DNA of 64,000 nucleotides from Aquitalea aquatilis (GTDB lineage Bacteria; Pseudomonadota; Gammaproteobacteria; Burkholderiales; Chromobacteriaceae). How positions within the stretch are numbered: position 1 is the stretch's first letter; each line of letters opens with the position of its first letter. Both the position numbers and the translations under genes were made by a program. Positions 46,622-55,160 of the stretch are shown in pieces. The notes under the pieces were generated by a model. That model was given only the letters and a program-made list of their open reading frames with translations. It did no database searches and was not told the DNA's origin. The stretch covers positions 1,736,001 through 1,800,000 of the forward strand of contig NZ_CP039731.1 of NCBI RefSeq assembly GCF_005155025.1, read 5' to 3'.

Positions 46622-49240
46622 TTATTCAGAGAAAGGGTGGGTATTGGGTGGGGTGTATTTGTCTTTGGGCAAGCTGGGTAGTGGGATATTCATGCTATCC
46701 GGCCCGCTCAAGTCATGGCTTGCCCCTTTTACGGTTACCGTACCCGGGCAATGCACCTCGATATTGCCGCCGGCGATGCGGATATAGCCGCCACCTGCCG
46801 TCAGTAATATTTCCTGCTTGGCATTGACCACAATCTTGTCTTTGCAGGATGTAATCGTCACATCCTTGTCTGCGGTGATCTCCATCGCATCGCTCTGCGC
46901 TTGCACCTGCACCTTGCCCTTCGCGGCAATCAGCTTCAGCGCGATCTGGTCTTTTACTCCCGCCACGAACAGGCTGATGTGCTGGCCAACGTTGTGCAGC
47001 CAGCGGCGGCCGGTGGTGTGGTTGCTGTCGCGCTGGGCGATGAGGTTGAGGTTGGTGCCGGCAGAAATTGTCTGGCTTTGTTCGGTCAGGCTGGCAATGC
47101 CGGCTGGGGCGGACAGGATGAGCAGCGGCTGTTGGCCGGCCTGGTCTTTGGCCGTTTTGCCGTCTTTGTCGGTGTTGCTGCCGGCTTCCCAGGCCTTGAC
47201 GGCGGCGGCGTGGTGTTGCAGGTGGCCGCTGTCTTTCTTGCCGTCTTTGCTGTTGTCCGGCTTGATGCCGTCCGGCCCGGTTTCCATGGTGTCGGCCAAT
47301 TGGCCAGTGGCCACTTCCGCCAGGCTCTGGCTGAGGCTGAGCGCGGCGTCGAGCTGGCTTTGCGCGTGGTCGCGCGCCAGTTGTTTGCCGCCTGCGCCGT
47401 TTTGCGCTTCGGTGCTGATGAGCAGGCCGTGGCCGGCGCGGATGGCACCGTGCTGGTCGGTGCGCAGTTCGAAGCCTTCACCGCGCGGCTGGGCTTTGCC
47501 ATTGCTGCGCGGGTGGGTGAGGAAGCCCTGGTTGAGCTGGGTTTTGCCGGGTTCGCTGGATAGCTTGGCCCGCACTTCGCCGGGGGTGTCGTCGAACAGC
47601 AGTTCGTTGTACTGGCCGCCCTGGTGTTCTTTGGACTTGATGCCGGACAGGGTCTTGTTGGCCGGCAAGGCTCCGGCGCCGCTAAAGGCCGGGGTGGCGT
47701 GGCTGCCGTTGTACAGCACGCCGACAATCACCGGGCGGTCGATATCACCTTCGATAAAGTCGATCAGTACTTCCTGACCGATGCGCGGGATGAATTGGTG
47801 GCCCCAGCCGGCACCGGCGCTGGGCATGGCCACGCGCAGCCAGCAGGAGGAGCTGTCGTCCAGATTGGCACCGATGCCGGGGTGTTCGTCCGGCCGCTGC
47901 CAGTGGAACTGCACCTTGATGCGGCCCAGTTCGTCGGTGTGGACTTCCTCGCCAGCGGGGCCGACCACGGTGGCGGTCTGCACACCTTTCGCTGTCGGCT
48001 TGGCCTGGGTGCTGTGGGCATAGGCCGGGGTAAGCGGGATGCCACGACGCTGGGCGGTGATCTGGGTCTGGAAGGGGCTGCTGTTCTGCGAATCGGCAGC
48101 ATTGTCTTGGCCGAGCAAGCCACGCAGGCTGCTGGCCAGATCGCCCGGCAGATTGTTGTTGGCGCGGAAGGTTTGGCCGGTGACGACGAATTCACGCTGC
48201 TCGCTGCTGTCGGCTTCGTGCGCTGGGTGTTCGTCCAGCCGGAACCACTGGCCGGCCTGCAGGCTGCGCACACTGCCGCTACCAGAGAACTGCTTGGCCT
48301 GCACATCGTGCGCCTGCTGGCGCAGTTGGGCGTATTGGCTGAGCTGCTCGGCATCGCTGGCGTAGTACAGCGACTGCGGGTCGTAATCCTGCAGGGTGGA
48401 TTGCAAGGCATCACCGCTACGGCCTTGCTGGATGCGGCTTTGGTCGCCGGTGTGCTGGGTGCTTACCGGCTGGTAGTCGAAACTGGCCAGTGCGACATTG
48501 CCGGACACCACCTGGCGCGCGGTGCTCCAATCGGTCAGGCCGTCTTCGTCCTCGGTGGCATCGCTGCGGTGAAAGCGCACGCGCTCGCTGGCCGCCGGCG
48601 GCAGGCTGTAAGCGTCGTCGAACACCACCAGCTTGACCTGCGGATGCTCGCCATCGACATGCTCGAAACGCCAGGCATAACCTTCTTCGTGCAACAGCCG
48701 TAAGATGAAGTCGAAATCGCTCTCGCGATACTGCAGGCAATAACTGCGCGGGCTGGCTGATGCGGTGTGGAATTCCAGCGTCTGCACCTGGGCAAACACC
48801 GGATTATTGGCCTGATGCTCGGCCAGGATCTGTTTGACGATGTCCGGGACGGACAGGTCCTGAAACACCCGCGAGGTGCGGCGCAGGCGCAGCAGGGCAA
48901 ACGGCGGTTCGATGGTGAGGCCATACTTGGCAAAGCCGCCATCAGAACCCAACAGCTCGGCGCGCGACACCACGCCACAGCGCACCACCTCGCTGCCAGC
49001 GGCATCCAGCACCCCGAGACGGGCGGCTACGCCCAGCAGCGACTTGAGCTCGATAGTGCCGTCGGGTGACAGACAGCTGAGCTGATAACGATAGGCCTCG
49101 GACACGCCCTCGCTGCCGTCCAGGGTGTGCGGCAGCAGCTGCTCGGCGGCGATCTGCCCGCCATCCAGCTGCAGGGTGAGCAGGCGCTGGTGCTGGGAAA
49201 AGGCGGCGGCGAAGCTGGCGAGCAGTGCAGAAAAGTCCAT
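46622..49240 (-). CDS. vgrG: Type VI secretion spike protein VgrG with DUF2345 extension
   Basis: This 872-residue protein forms the trimeric spike at the tip of the type VI secretion tube. The gp27-like base is about residues 15-400. The gp5-like OB region has VHTDELGRIKVQFHWQRPDE, CWLRVAMPSAGAGWGHQFIPR and GQEVLIDFIEGDIDRPVIVG. The DUF2345 domain is at about 650-810, with a short C-terminal tail that could dock cargo. No PAAR, Hcp or DUF4123 adaptor gene lies beside it; the cargo follows directly. This is an orphan vgrG island, so the core secretion machine must be elsewhere. Confidence 0.95.
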   Translation of the reverse strand: MDFSALLASFAAAFSQHQRLLTLQLDGGQIAAEQLLPHTLDGSEGVSEAYRYQLSCLSPDGTIELKSLLGVAARLGVLDAAGSEVVRCGVVSRAELLGSDGGFAKYGLTIEPPFALLRLRRTSRVFQDLSVPDIVKQILAEHQANNPVFAQVQTLEFHTASASPRSYCLQYRESDFDFILRLLHEEGYAWRFEHVDGEHPQVKLVVFDDAYSLPPAASERVRFHRSDATEDEDGLTDWSTARQVVSGNVALASFDYQPVSTQHTGDQSRIQQGRSGDALQSTLQDYDPQSLYYASDAEQLSQYAQLRQQAHDVQAKQFSGSGSVRSLQAGQWFRLDEHPAHEADSSEQREFVVTGQTFRANNNLPGDLASSLRGLLGQDNAADSQNSSPFQTQITAQRRGIPLTPAYAHSTQAKPTAKGVQTATVVGPAGEEVHTDELGRIKVQFHWQRPDEHPGIGANLDDSSSCWLRVAMPSAGAGWGHQFIPRIGQEVLIDFIEGDIDRPVIVGVLYNGSHATPAFSGAGALPANKTLSGIKSKEHQGGQYNELLFDDTPGEVRAKLSSEPGKTQLNQGFLTHPRSNGKAQPRGEGFELRTDQHGAIRAGHGLLISTEAQNGAGGKQLARDHAQSQLDAALSLSQSLAEVATGQLADTMETGPDGIKPDNSKDGKKDSGHLQHHAAAVKAWEAGSNTDKDGKTAKDQAGQQPLLILSAPAGIASLTEQSQTISAGTNLNLIAQRDSNHTTGRRWLHNVGQHISLFVAGVKDQIALKLIAAKGKVQVQAQSDAMEITADKDVTITSCKDKIVVNAKQEILLTAGGGYIRIAGGNIEVHCPGTVTVKGASHDLSGPDSMNIPLPSLPKDKYTPPNTHPFSE

Positions 49241-49657
49241 GGCGTCTCATCACGTCTGCTGACGTGAATCTTCACATTCTGTTGAAAGTTCAACAGTTTA
49301 TGCGCCTAACATGCGCTGGACAAGGTGGAATGGCATGGCTAGGTATTTATACGGGGAGTCGGTGAGCCGCGCATGACTCATCGAGCATTTAGCTGATGCG
49401 CCTGTCAATGGCCTGCCTTATATGTTGGCGAATGGCGGGATAGGCAATTGCAATGCCCGGGATTCTTTTCGCTGTCTGCAGCAGGACTGAGTCGCCCAGC
49501 TTTTCGAGGCAGGATGATTTCACGCGCGGCAAGCTGGAAAACGAAGGCAGGAAATTGAGCACTGCATGGATGCTTAATCTTGCCAGCGTGCTTGACCCGC
49601 ACTTGTGCGCGATAGGATAATTCTCCGTTTTTTCAACTGCTTAGTGGTCGTTGCCAT
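49241..49657. other. Divergent gap between vgrG and dusA
   Basis: 417 bases with no credible gene. It contains one clear inverted repeat, TCACGTC-TGCT-GACGTGA at 49250-49267, 10 bases upstream of the vgrG start, which could be an operator or a leader hairpin. No obvious -35/-10 pair was found on either strand. Confidence 0.5.
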
Positions 49658-49768
49658 GTGGCGGGTATTCCGGTGCCAGGAAGTAGCGCGAGAGTGTTGC
49701 CAGATCCCTGCACGGGTAGTGCCTTAGCTAGCGCCAATGTGGCGAATAACAGGCAGAAATTGGCTGGA

Positions 49769-50818
49769 ATGAACGTAAATAAGACTATCCACAACGGCGC
49801 TGAAACGAGCGCCAGTCAAGCATTCCCAGGGAAAAAGTCCTCCCGGCGCATGAGCGTGGCCCCCATGCTGGACTGGACCGACCGTCACTACCGCTATTTT
49901 GCCCGGCTGATCAGCCGCCACACCTGGCTGTATACCGAGATGGTGACCACCGGTGCGCTGTTGTATGGCGATGTGGAGCGTCACTTGCGCTTTGACGAGG
50001 CTGAGCACCCGGTGGCCTTGCAACTGGGTGGTTCCGATCCGGCTGAGCTGGCGCAATGCGCCCGGCTGGCCCAGCAGTGGGGTTACGATGAGGTCAACCT
50101 CAATGTGGGCTGCCCGTCGGAGCGGGTACAGAAGGGGGCCTTCGGTGCCTGCCTGATGGCCGAACCGCAACTGGTGGCCGACTGCGTCAAGGCCATGCGT
50201 GATGCGGTGGATATCGACATCACGGTCAAGCACCGCATCGGTATCGATCAGATCGAGCATTACGACTATCTGGCCGGCTTTGTCGACCAGGTGGCTGAGG
50301 CCGGCTGCAGCACCTTTATCGTGCATGCGCGCAATGCCATCCTCAAGGGCCTCAGCCCCAAGGAAAACCGCGAAATCCCGCCGCTGAAATACGACTATGT
50401 CTACCGGCTGAAGCGGGAGCGCCCCGAGCTGGAAATCCTGTTGAATGGCGGCGTCAAGACCAATGCCGAAATCGCCGAACATCTGCGCCATGTTGATGGG
50501 GTGATGGTGGGGCGCGAGGCTTATCACAATCCCTGGCTGATGGCCGATTGGGATGCCGCTTTCTATGGCGATGACAGTACCGCGGTCAGCCGTGCGCAGG
50601 TGGTGGATGCCATGCTGCCGTATATCCGCGCCCGGCTGGCGGAAGGCCACAAGCTGCGTAATATTGCGCGCCATATACTGGGCCTGTTCCAGGGTATGCC
50701 GGGTGCACGCCAGTGGCGGCGCATGCTGTCCGACGCCAAGCTGCTGGATGGCGCGGACGAAGGCCTGCTGCTGCAGGCGCTGGCGGCCATGCCATCGCGC
50801 GTCGGCGAAACCGAATAA
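49769..50818 (+). CDS. dusA: tRNA-dihydrouridine(20/20a) synthase
   Basis: FMN enzyme that reduces uridine in the tRNA D-loop. Signatures are RRMSVAPMLDWTDRHYRYF, the catalytic cysteine region NLNVGCPSERVQKGAFGACLM, HARNAILKGLSPKENR (DusA type) and NGGVKTNAE for flavin binding. I used the ATG at 49769 (349 residues); the frame continues up to 49658, and the conserved part begins only at about 49850, so the start is uncertain. It is followed after 82 bases by rdgB. Confidence 0.93.
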   Translation: MNVNKTIHNGAETSASQAFPGKKSSRRMSVAPMLDWTDRHYRYFARLISRHTWLYTEMVTTGALLYGDVERHLRFDEAEHPVALQLGGSDPAELAQCARLAQQWGYDEVNLNVGCPSERVQKGAFGACLMAEPQLVADCVKAMRDAVDIDITVKHRIGIDQIEHYDYLAGFVDQVAEAGCSTFIVHARNAILKGLSPKENREIPPLKYDYVYRLKRERPELEILLNGGVKTNAEIAEHLRHVDGVMVGREAYHNPWLMADWDAAFYGDDSTAVSRAQVVDAMLPYIRARLAEGHKLRNIARHILGLFQGMPGARQWRRMLSDAKLLDGADEGLLLQALAAMPSRVGETE

Positions 50819-50900
50819 TCCGTCCTGACAGCAGGGTGGACGCGCCATGCGTCGCCGCTTACCCTGCGTCTTTGGTCTGCATTCAACAGGATGAATCCGC

Positions 50901-51494
50901 ATGTTCGACAAACTGGTATTGGCCAGCAATAACGCCGGCAAGCTGAAGGAATTTTCCGCGCTGCTCGCCCCGCTGGGCGTGATGGTCATTCCGCAAGGTC
51001 AGCTCAATGTGCCGGAGTGCCCGGAGCCGCATTACACCTTTCTGGAAAATGCGCTGGAAAAAGCCCGCCACGCCAGCCATGTCACCGGCCTGCCGGCGCT
51101 GGCCGACGATTCCGGCATCTGCGTGGAAGCGCTGGGCGGCAAGCCCGGCGTGTTGTCGGCGCGCTATGCCGGCGAACCCAAGTCTGACGAGCGCAACAAC
51201 GCCAAGCTGATTGAAAAGCTGCAAGGCAAGGCCAACCGCCGCGCCTGGTATTACTGCGTGCTGGTGCTGGTGCGCCATGCCGATGATCCACAACCGTTGG
51301 TGGCCGATGGCATGTGGTATGGCGAAGTACAAGATACTGCAGCGGGCGAGGGTGGTTTCGGTTACGACCCCTACTTCTACCTGCCAGAATTCCGCTGCAC
51401 CGTGGCCCAGCTGGCCGCGGAAGACAAGAACCGCGTCAGCCATCGCGGCAAGGCCATGCAGGCGCTGCTGAGCAGACTGCGTGAGCTGGTATGA
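50901..51494 (+). CDS. rdgB: XTP/dITP diphosphatase (inosine triphosphate pyrophosphatase)
   Basis: This 197-residue house-cleaning enzyme removes ITP, XTP and their deoxy forms. The core motifs LVLASNNAGKLKEF, LADDSGICVEALGGKPGVLSARYAG split over the family region, and EGGFGYDPYF followed by NRVSHRGKA are all present. AGGAT before the ATG is a fair ribosome site. The stop overlaps the hemW ATG (ATGA). Confidence 0.96.
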   Translation: MFDKLVLASNNAGKLKEFSALLAPLGVMVIPQGQLNVPECPEPHYTFLENALEKARHASHVTGLPALADDSGICVEALGGKPGVLSARYAGEPKSDERNNAKLIEKLQGKANRRAWYYCVLVLVRHADDPQPLVADGMWYGEVQDTAAGEGGFGYDPYFYLPEFRCTVAQLAAEDKNRVSHRGKAMQALLSRLRELV

Positions 51495-52732
51495 GCGTGA
51501 TTGACCTTTCGGCGCTCAAGGGTGGCCTGCGCGAACTGCCGCCCTTGTCGCTGTACATCCATTTCCCCTGGTGCGTGCGCAAGTGCCCGTATTGCGATTT
51601 CAACTCGCATGAACTGAAAAGCAGCAGCGGCCAGACCGTACAGTGGAATCCGCAAGCTGGCGTTGCCAGCGGTGGTTTCGATGAAATGGCCTATGTGCAA
51701 ACCCTGCTGCGCGATCTGGAATACAGCCTGCCGGCCATCTGGGGCCGCAGCGTCAGCACCATCTTCATGGGCGGCGGTACGCCCAGCCTGTTTTCTGCCA
51801 CAGCCATGGATACCTTGCTAGCTGGCATCCGTGCCCGGCTGCGGCTGGCACCGGATGCGGAAATCACCATGGAGGCCAACCCCGGCACGTTCGAAGCAGA
51901 AAAATTCCGTGGCTATCGCGAGGCGGGTATCAACCGTCTGTCCATCGGCATTCAGAGCTTCAACCCGCAGCATCTGCAAGTGCTGGGCCGTATCCACGAC
52001 GGCGACGAGGCGCGTCGTGCCATCGACATCGCGCTGTCCTGTTTCGATAACGTCAATCTGGACCTGATGTACGCCTTGCCCGGCCAGAGCGTGGAGCAGG
52101 CGCTGCAGGATCTGGATACCGCGCTGTCTTATGGCATCACCCATTTGTCGGCCTATCACCTCACCATCGAGCCCAATACGCTGTACGCGGTGCGCACGCC
52201 GCAGAATTTGCCGGATGACGAGATTTCTGCCGATATGCAGGACGCCATCGAAGCGCGGCTGGCGCAAGCTGGTTTCGAACACTACGAAACGTCAGCTTTT
52301 GCCCGTCCGGGGCGGCGTAGCCGTCATAACGTCAATTACTGGCAGTTTGGCGACTATCTGGGTATTGGTGCCGGTGCCCACGGCAAGATCAGCAACCACG
52401 AAGGCATCGTGCGCGAAATGCGCCACAAGCAGCCGGCGGCCTATATCCAGGCGGTGGCCGACGGCCAGCCGGTGCAAAGCAGCCGCAAGGTGAAGCGCGA
52501 CGAATTGCCGTTTGAATTCATGATGAATCTGTTGCGGCTGACCGGCGGCTTCGAGACGCGCCTGTTTACCGAGCGTACCGGTTTGCCTGTATCCTGTATC
52601 CGCAATGAATTGCAGCAGGCCATCCAGCAAGGATTGCTGGAGCAGGATGCCACCACCATTCGCCCCACTCTGCAGGGGCAACGTTTTCTCAATGACCTGT
52701 TAACCCTGTTTCTCGGGGACGGAGACCAGTAA
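51491..52732 (+). CDS. hemW: HemW radical SAM haem chaperone
   Basis: This 413-residue radical SAM protein was formerly annotated as oxygen-independent coproporphyrinogen III oxidase. The cluster motif CVRKCPYCDF with C-x3-C-x2-C follows SLYIHFPW. TIFMGGGTPSLF, TMEANPGTFE and NRLSIGIQSF are the standard HemW blocks, and the HemW C-terminal domain is present. Unlike HemN it lacks an extra N-terminal region. ATGA overlap with rdgB and zero spacing to ridA make a three-gene unit. Confidence 0.95.
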   Translation: MSVIDLSALKGGLRELPPLSLYIHFPWCVRKCPYCDFNSHELKSSSGQTVQWNPQAGVASGGFDEMAYVQTLLRDLEYSLPAIWGRSVSTIFMGGGTPSLFSATAMDTLLAGIRARLRLAPDAEITMEANPGTFEAEKFRGYREAGINRLSIGIQSFNPQHLQVLGRIHDGDEARRAIDIALSCFDNVNLDLMYALPGQSVEQALQDLDTALSYGITHLSAYHLTIEPNTLYAVRTPQNLPDDEISADMQDAIEARLAQAGFEHYETSAFARPGRRSRHNVNYWQFGDYLGIGAGAHGKISNHEGIVREMRHKQPAAYIQAVADGQPVQSSRKVKRDELPFEFMMNLLRLTGGFETRLFTERTGLPVSCIRNELQQAIQQGLLEQDATTIRPTLQGQRFLNDLLTLFLGDGDQ

Positions 52733-53116
52733 ATGACCAAAGAAATCATCCATACCGAACATGCCCCGGCCGCCATCGGTGCCTACTCCCAGGCTGTGAA
52801 GGCAGGCAATACCGTTTACCTGTCCGGCCAGATCCCGCTGGACCCGGCCACCATGACCGTGGTCGAAGGTGGCTTTGCTGCCGAAACCCATCAGGTATTC
52901 AAGAACCTGAAAGCGGTGTGCGAAGCCGCCGGAGGCAGCCTGGACCAGATCGTCAAGCTCAATGCCTATCTGACCGACCTGTCCAACTTCGCCACCTTCA
53001 ATGAAATCATGGGCCAGTATTTCAGCCAGCCTTACCCGGCACGTGCTGCCGTGGGTGTGGCCAGCCTGCCCAAGGGCGTGCAGGTGGAAGCCGAAGCGGT
53101 ACTGTTCCTGGGCTGA
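52733..53116 (+). CDS. ridA: RidA family reactive enamine/imine deaminase
   Basis: This 127-residue trimeric enzyme hydrolyses 2-aminoacrylate and related intermediates. Family signatures are [20 protein letters not shown] at the N-terminus, a [16 protein letters not shown] segment, and [20 protein letters not shown] with the conserved Arg. The ATG follows the hemW stop directly. A perfect terminator follows. Confidence 0.95.
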   Translation: MTKEIIHTEHAPAAIGAYSQAVKAGNTVYLSGQIPLDPATMTVVEGGFAAETHQVFKNLKAVCEAAGGSLDQIVKLNAYLTDLSNFATFNEIMGQYFSQPYPARAAVGVASLPKGVQVEAEAVLFLG

Positions 53117-53137
53117 TTTTCCGCCCGACTGCACTAG

Positions 53138-53166
53138 AAACAGGCGATCTTGATCGCCTGTTTTTT
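53138..53166 (+). terminator. Terminator of rdgB-hemW-ridA
   Basis: AAACAGGCGATC pairs with GATCGCCTGTTT, 12 bp with a TT loop, followed by TTTATT. Confidence 0.9.
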
Positions 53167-53260
53167 ATTGTGCGGCTGTCCCTGACTGATGGCGCAGCAG
53201 CCAGCACAGCTGGAATCGGCTTTCATCTGGAGTCCGATCCCTGCTGGTGGAGTGCTGGCC

Positions 53261-53698
53261 ATGTCGCGTCTTCTTCCCCTGCTGTTCTGGCTACTGGTGC
53301 CGGCCGTGCTACAGGCTGCCGTATTCAAGTGTATTGGCCCGCAAGGGCAGCATAGTTATCAGGACCATCCCTGTCCGGCCGATCACCGCAGTCATACCTT
53401 GCAGGGTGGCAGCTTCAGTCTGGTAACGCGTGAGCCCTATCAGCTGCGCGAGCTGCAAGACAGCCGGCAGCAAACGGCCAAACAAGCCAGGGCCATGCAG
53501 CAGGAGCAAGCCAAGGCGCTGCAGTTGCGCCAGCGGCAGGCTCTGCAGCAACGCAAACAGTGCGCCCGCCTGCAAGCCAGACAGCAAACGCTGCAGCGCC
53601 AGTTGACCCTCAGCCGTTCTCCCTTGCAAACACAGCGTTTGCAGAGCCGGCTTGCCAGTATGGCAAATGACTTGCACGATGCGGCTTGCCTATCCTGA
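53261..53698 (+). CDS. DUF4124 periplasmic protein
   Basis: This 145-residue protein has a signal peptide ending near LQAA and a DUF4124 segment right after it (AVFKCIGPQGQHSYQDHPC). A long Gln/Arg-rich coiled-coil helix follows (about 60-135). The function of DUF4124 proteins is unknown; the domain is common in periplasmic proteins of beta- and gammaproteobacteria. The ATG at 53261 has GGAG upstream; the frame extends left without support. Confidence 0.82.
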   Translation: MSRLLPLLFWLLVPAVLQAAVFKCIGPQGQHSYQDHPCPADHRSHTLQGGSFSLVTREPYQLRELQDSRQQTAKQARAMQQEQAKALQLRQRQALQQRKQCARLQARQQTLQRQLTLSRSPLQTQRLQSRLASMANDLHDAACLS

Positions 53699-53710
53699 TG
53701 CGAGACCGCC

Positions 53711-54547
53711 ATGCGCCGCTACACTTTTGAAATCGTCAATGTATTCGCTGAAACGCCCTTCGGTGGCAATCCGCTGGCCGTGTTCTGCCAGGCCGAGGGG
53801 CTGAGCGAGCTGGAAATGCAGCTGCTGGCGCGGCAGATGAACCTGTCGGAAACCGTATTCCTGCTGCCGTCCTCGCAAGCGAATGCACAGCTGCGCATTT
53901 TTACGCCAGCGCATGAGCTGCCTTTTGCCGGCCATCCCGTACTCGGAGCCGCCAGTGTGCTGCATCGCCGGCAGTCGCTGGGGGAGGCGTTCACCCTGCA
54001 GACTGCTGCTGGCGTGATTCCCATCCAGCATCAGGATGGTTTGTTTACCCTGCAGGCCAATGCCGCCAGCGAGCGCCCATCCGGCCTGAATGCCGAACAG
54101 GCCGCAGCCATGCTGGGTTTGCCGGCACAGGCGGTGCTGGAGGCTCCTGCATGGCTGAATACCGGCAGCGAGCAGCTGCTGGTGGCGGCAGCCAGCCGCG
54201 ATGCCGTTTTGGCGGCACGCCCGGTAGCCGAGCTGTTTCTGCGTGATGCCTGCTTGCAGCCCGGCCGCAGTGTGGCCTATCTGTGGCACGAGGCCGATGG
54301 TGTGGCGACTGTTCGGCTGTTTTACGGACAGGATGGTGCGGTGCTGGAAGACCCGGGTACTGGCTCGGCTTGCGCCAATCTGGGCGGCTGGTGCAGCCTG
54401 CACCAGCGCTATCCCTTGCAATGGCGGGTAGAGCAGGGCGCGGTGCTGCAGCGCCCCAGTGTATTGCACTTGACGGTGGATGATGCGCGTCGTATTTATG
54501 TCGGCGGTAAGGTGGTGGCGCTGGCACAAGGCGAGTTGACTTTGTGA
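53711..54547 (+). CDS. PhzF family isomerase
   Basis: Diaminopimelate-epimerase fold protein of 278 residues. It has FAETPFGGNPLAVF at the N-terminus, the catalytic-type glutamate in MNLSETVFLLP, FAGHPVLGAA, and DPGTGSACANLGGW in the second half. Most PhzF-like proteins outside phenazine clusters have unknown substrates, and no phenazine genes are present here. It lies 12 bases after the DUF4124 gene in the same direction. Confidence 0.9.
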   Translation: MRRYTFEIVNVFAETPFGGNPLAVFCQAEGLSELEMQLLARQMNLSETVFLLPSSQANAQLRIFTPAHELPFAGHPVLGAASVLHRRQSLGEAFTLQTAAGVIPIQHQDGLFTLQANAASERPSGLNAEQAAAMLGLPAQAVLEAPAWLNTGSEQLLVAAASRDAVLAARPVAELFLRDACLQPGRSVAYLWHEADGVATVRLFYGQDGAVLEDPGTGSACANLGGWCSLHQRYPLQWRVEQGAVLQRPSVLHLTVDDARRIYVGGKVVALAQGELTL

Positions 54548-54647
54548 AACAAGCGTGTGACTTGACGCAATGCCGACCCGTTGGCATGCTAGAGTCGCAG
54601 CTCCAAACTAGCGTTTCATAAAGACAGACAACACGAGGAAAGACATC

Positions 54648-55085
54648 ATGAGCAAGTTGTGGAAAGCGGCCGCTTTGGCCCTTGGATTAGCCGCATTGTC
54701 GCATAGCGTGCTGGCCGACAGCCCGATTGGCAGCTGGAAAACCATCGACGACGACACCAAGCAGGCCAAGGCTGTGGTGCAGATTGCCGAAGGTGCCAAC
54801 GGCGAATTGTCCGGCAAGATCGTCAAGCTGTTCCAGAACCCGGAAGTGGTGTGCGAGGCCTGCGATGGCGACCGCAAGGGCAAGCCGGTCAGCGGCATGA
54901 CCATTCTGTGGGGCCTGAAGAAAGACGGCGACAGCTGGGCCAATGGCAAGATTCTTGACCCGCATAACGGCAAGGTTTACAGCGCCAAGATGAAACTGGT
55001 AGACGGTGGCAAAAGGCTGGAAGTACGCGGCTTCCTGGGCGTGTCGCTGCTGGGGCGTACCCAGGTGTGGGAACGTCAGCAATAA
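54648..55085 (+). CDS. DUF2147 secreted protein
   Basis: This 145-residue protein has a signal peptide ending near VLADS. The mature part follows the DUF2147 pattern: SPIGSWKTIDDDT, VVQIAEGANGELSGKIV, a CEACDGDRKGKPVSGM segment with a probable disulfide, ILDPHNGKVYSAKM and RGFLGVSLLGRTQVWER. It is a predicted small beta-barrel periplasmic or secreted protein of unknown function. GAGGA lies 12 bases before the ATG. Confidence 0.88.
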   Translation: MSKLWKAAALALGLAALSHSVLADSPIGSWKTIDDDTKQAKAVVQIAEGANGELSGKIVKLFQNPEVVCEACDGDRKGKPVSGMTILWGLKKDGDSWANGKILDPHNGKVYSAKMKLVDGGKRLEVRGFLGVSLLGRTQVWERQQ

Positions 55086-55160
55086 GCCTGTCCGACGCGA
55101 CAGCCAGGGCGGAGTGCCGGCAGCGGCCTCCGCCTTGTTTTTTGGGTACAATCGGCGCTG

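Noticed and set aside
49405..49602. 65-codon minus-strand frame between vgrG and dusA
   Set aside because: No ribosome site and no domain; length is common by chance at this GC content.
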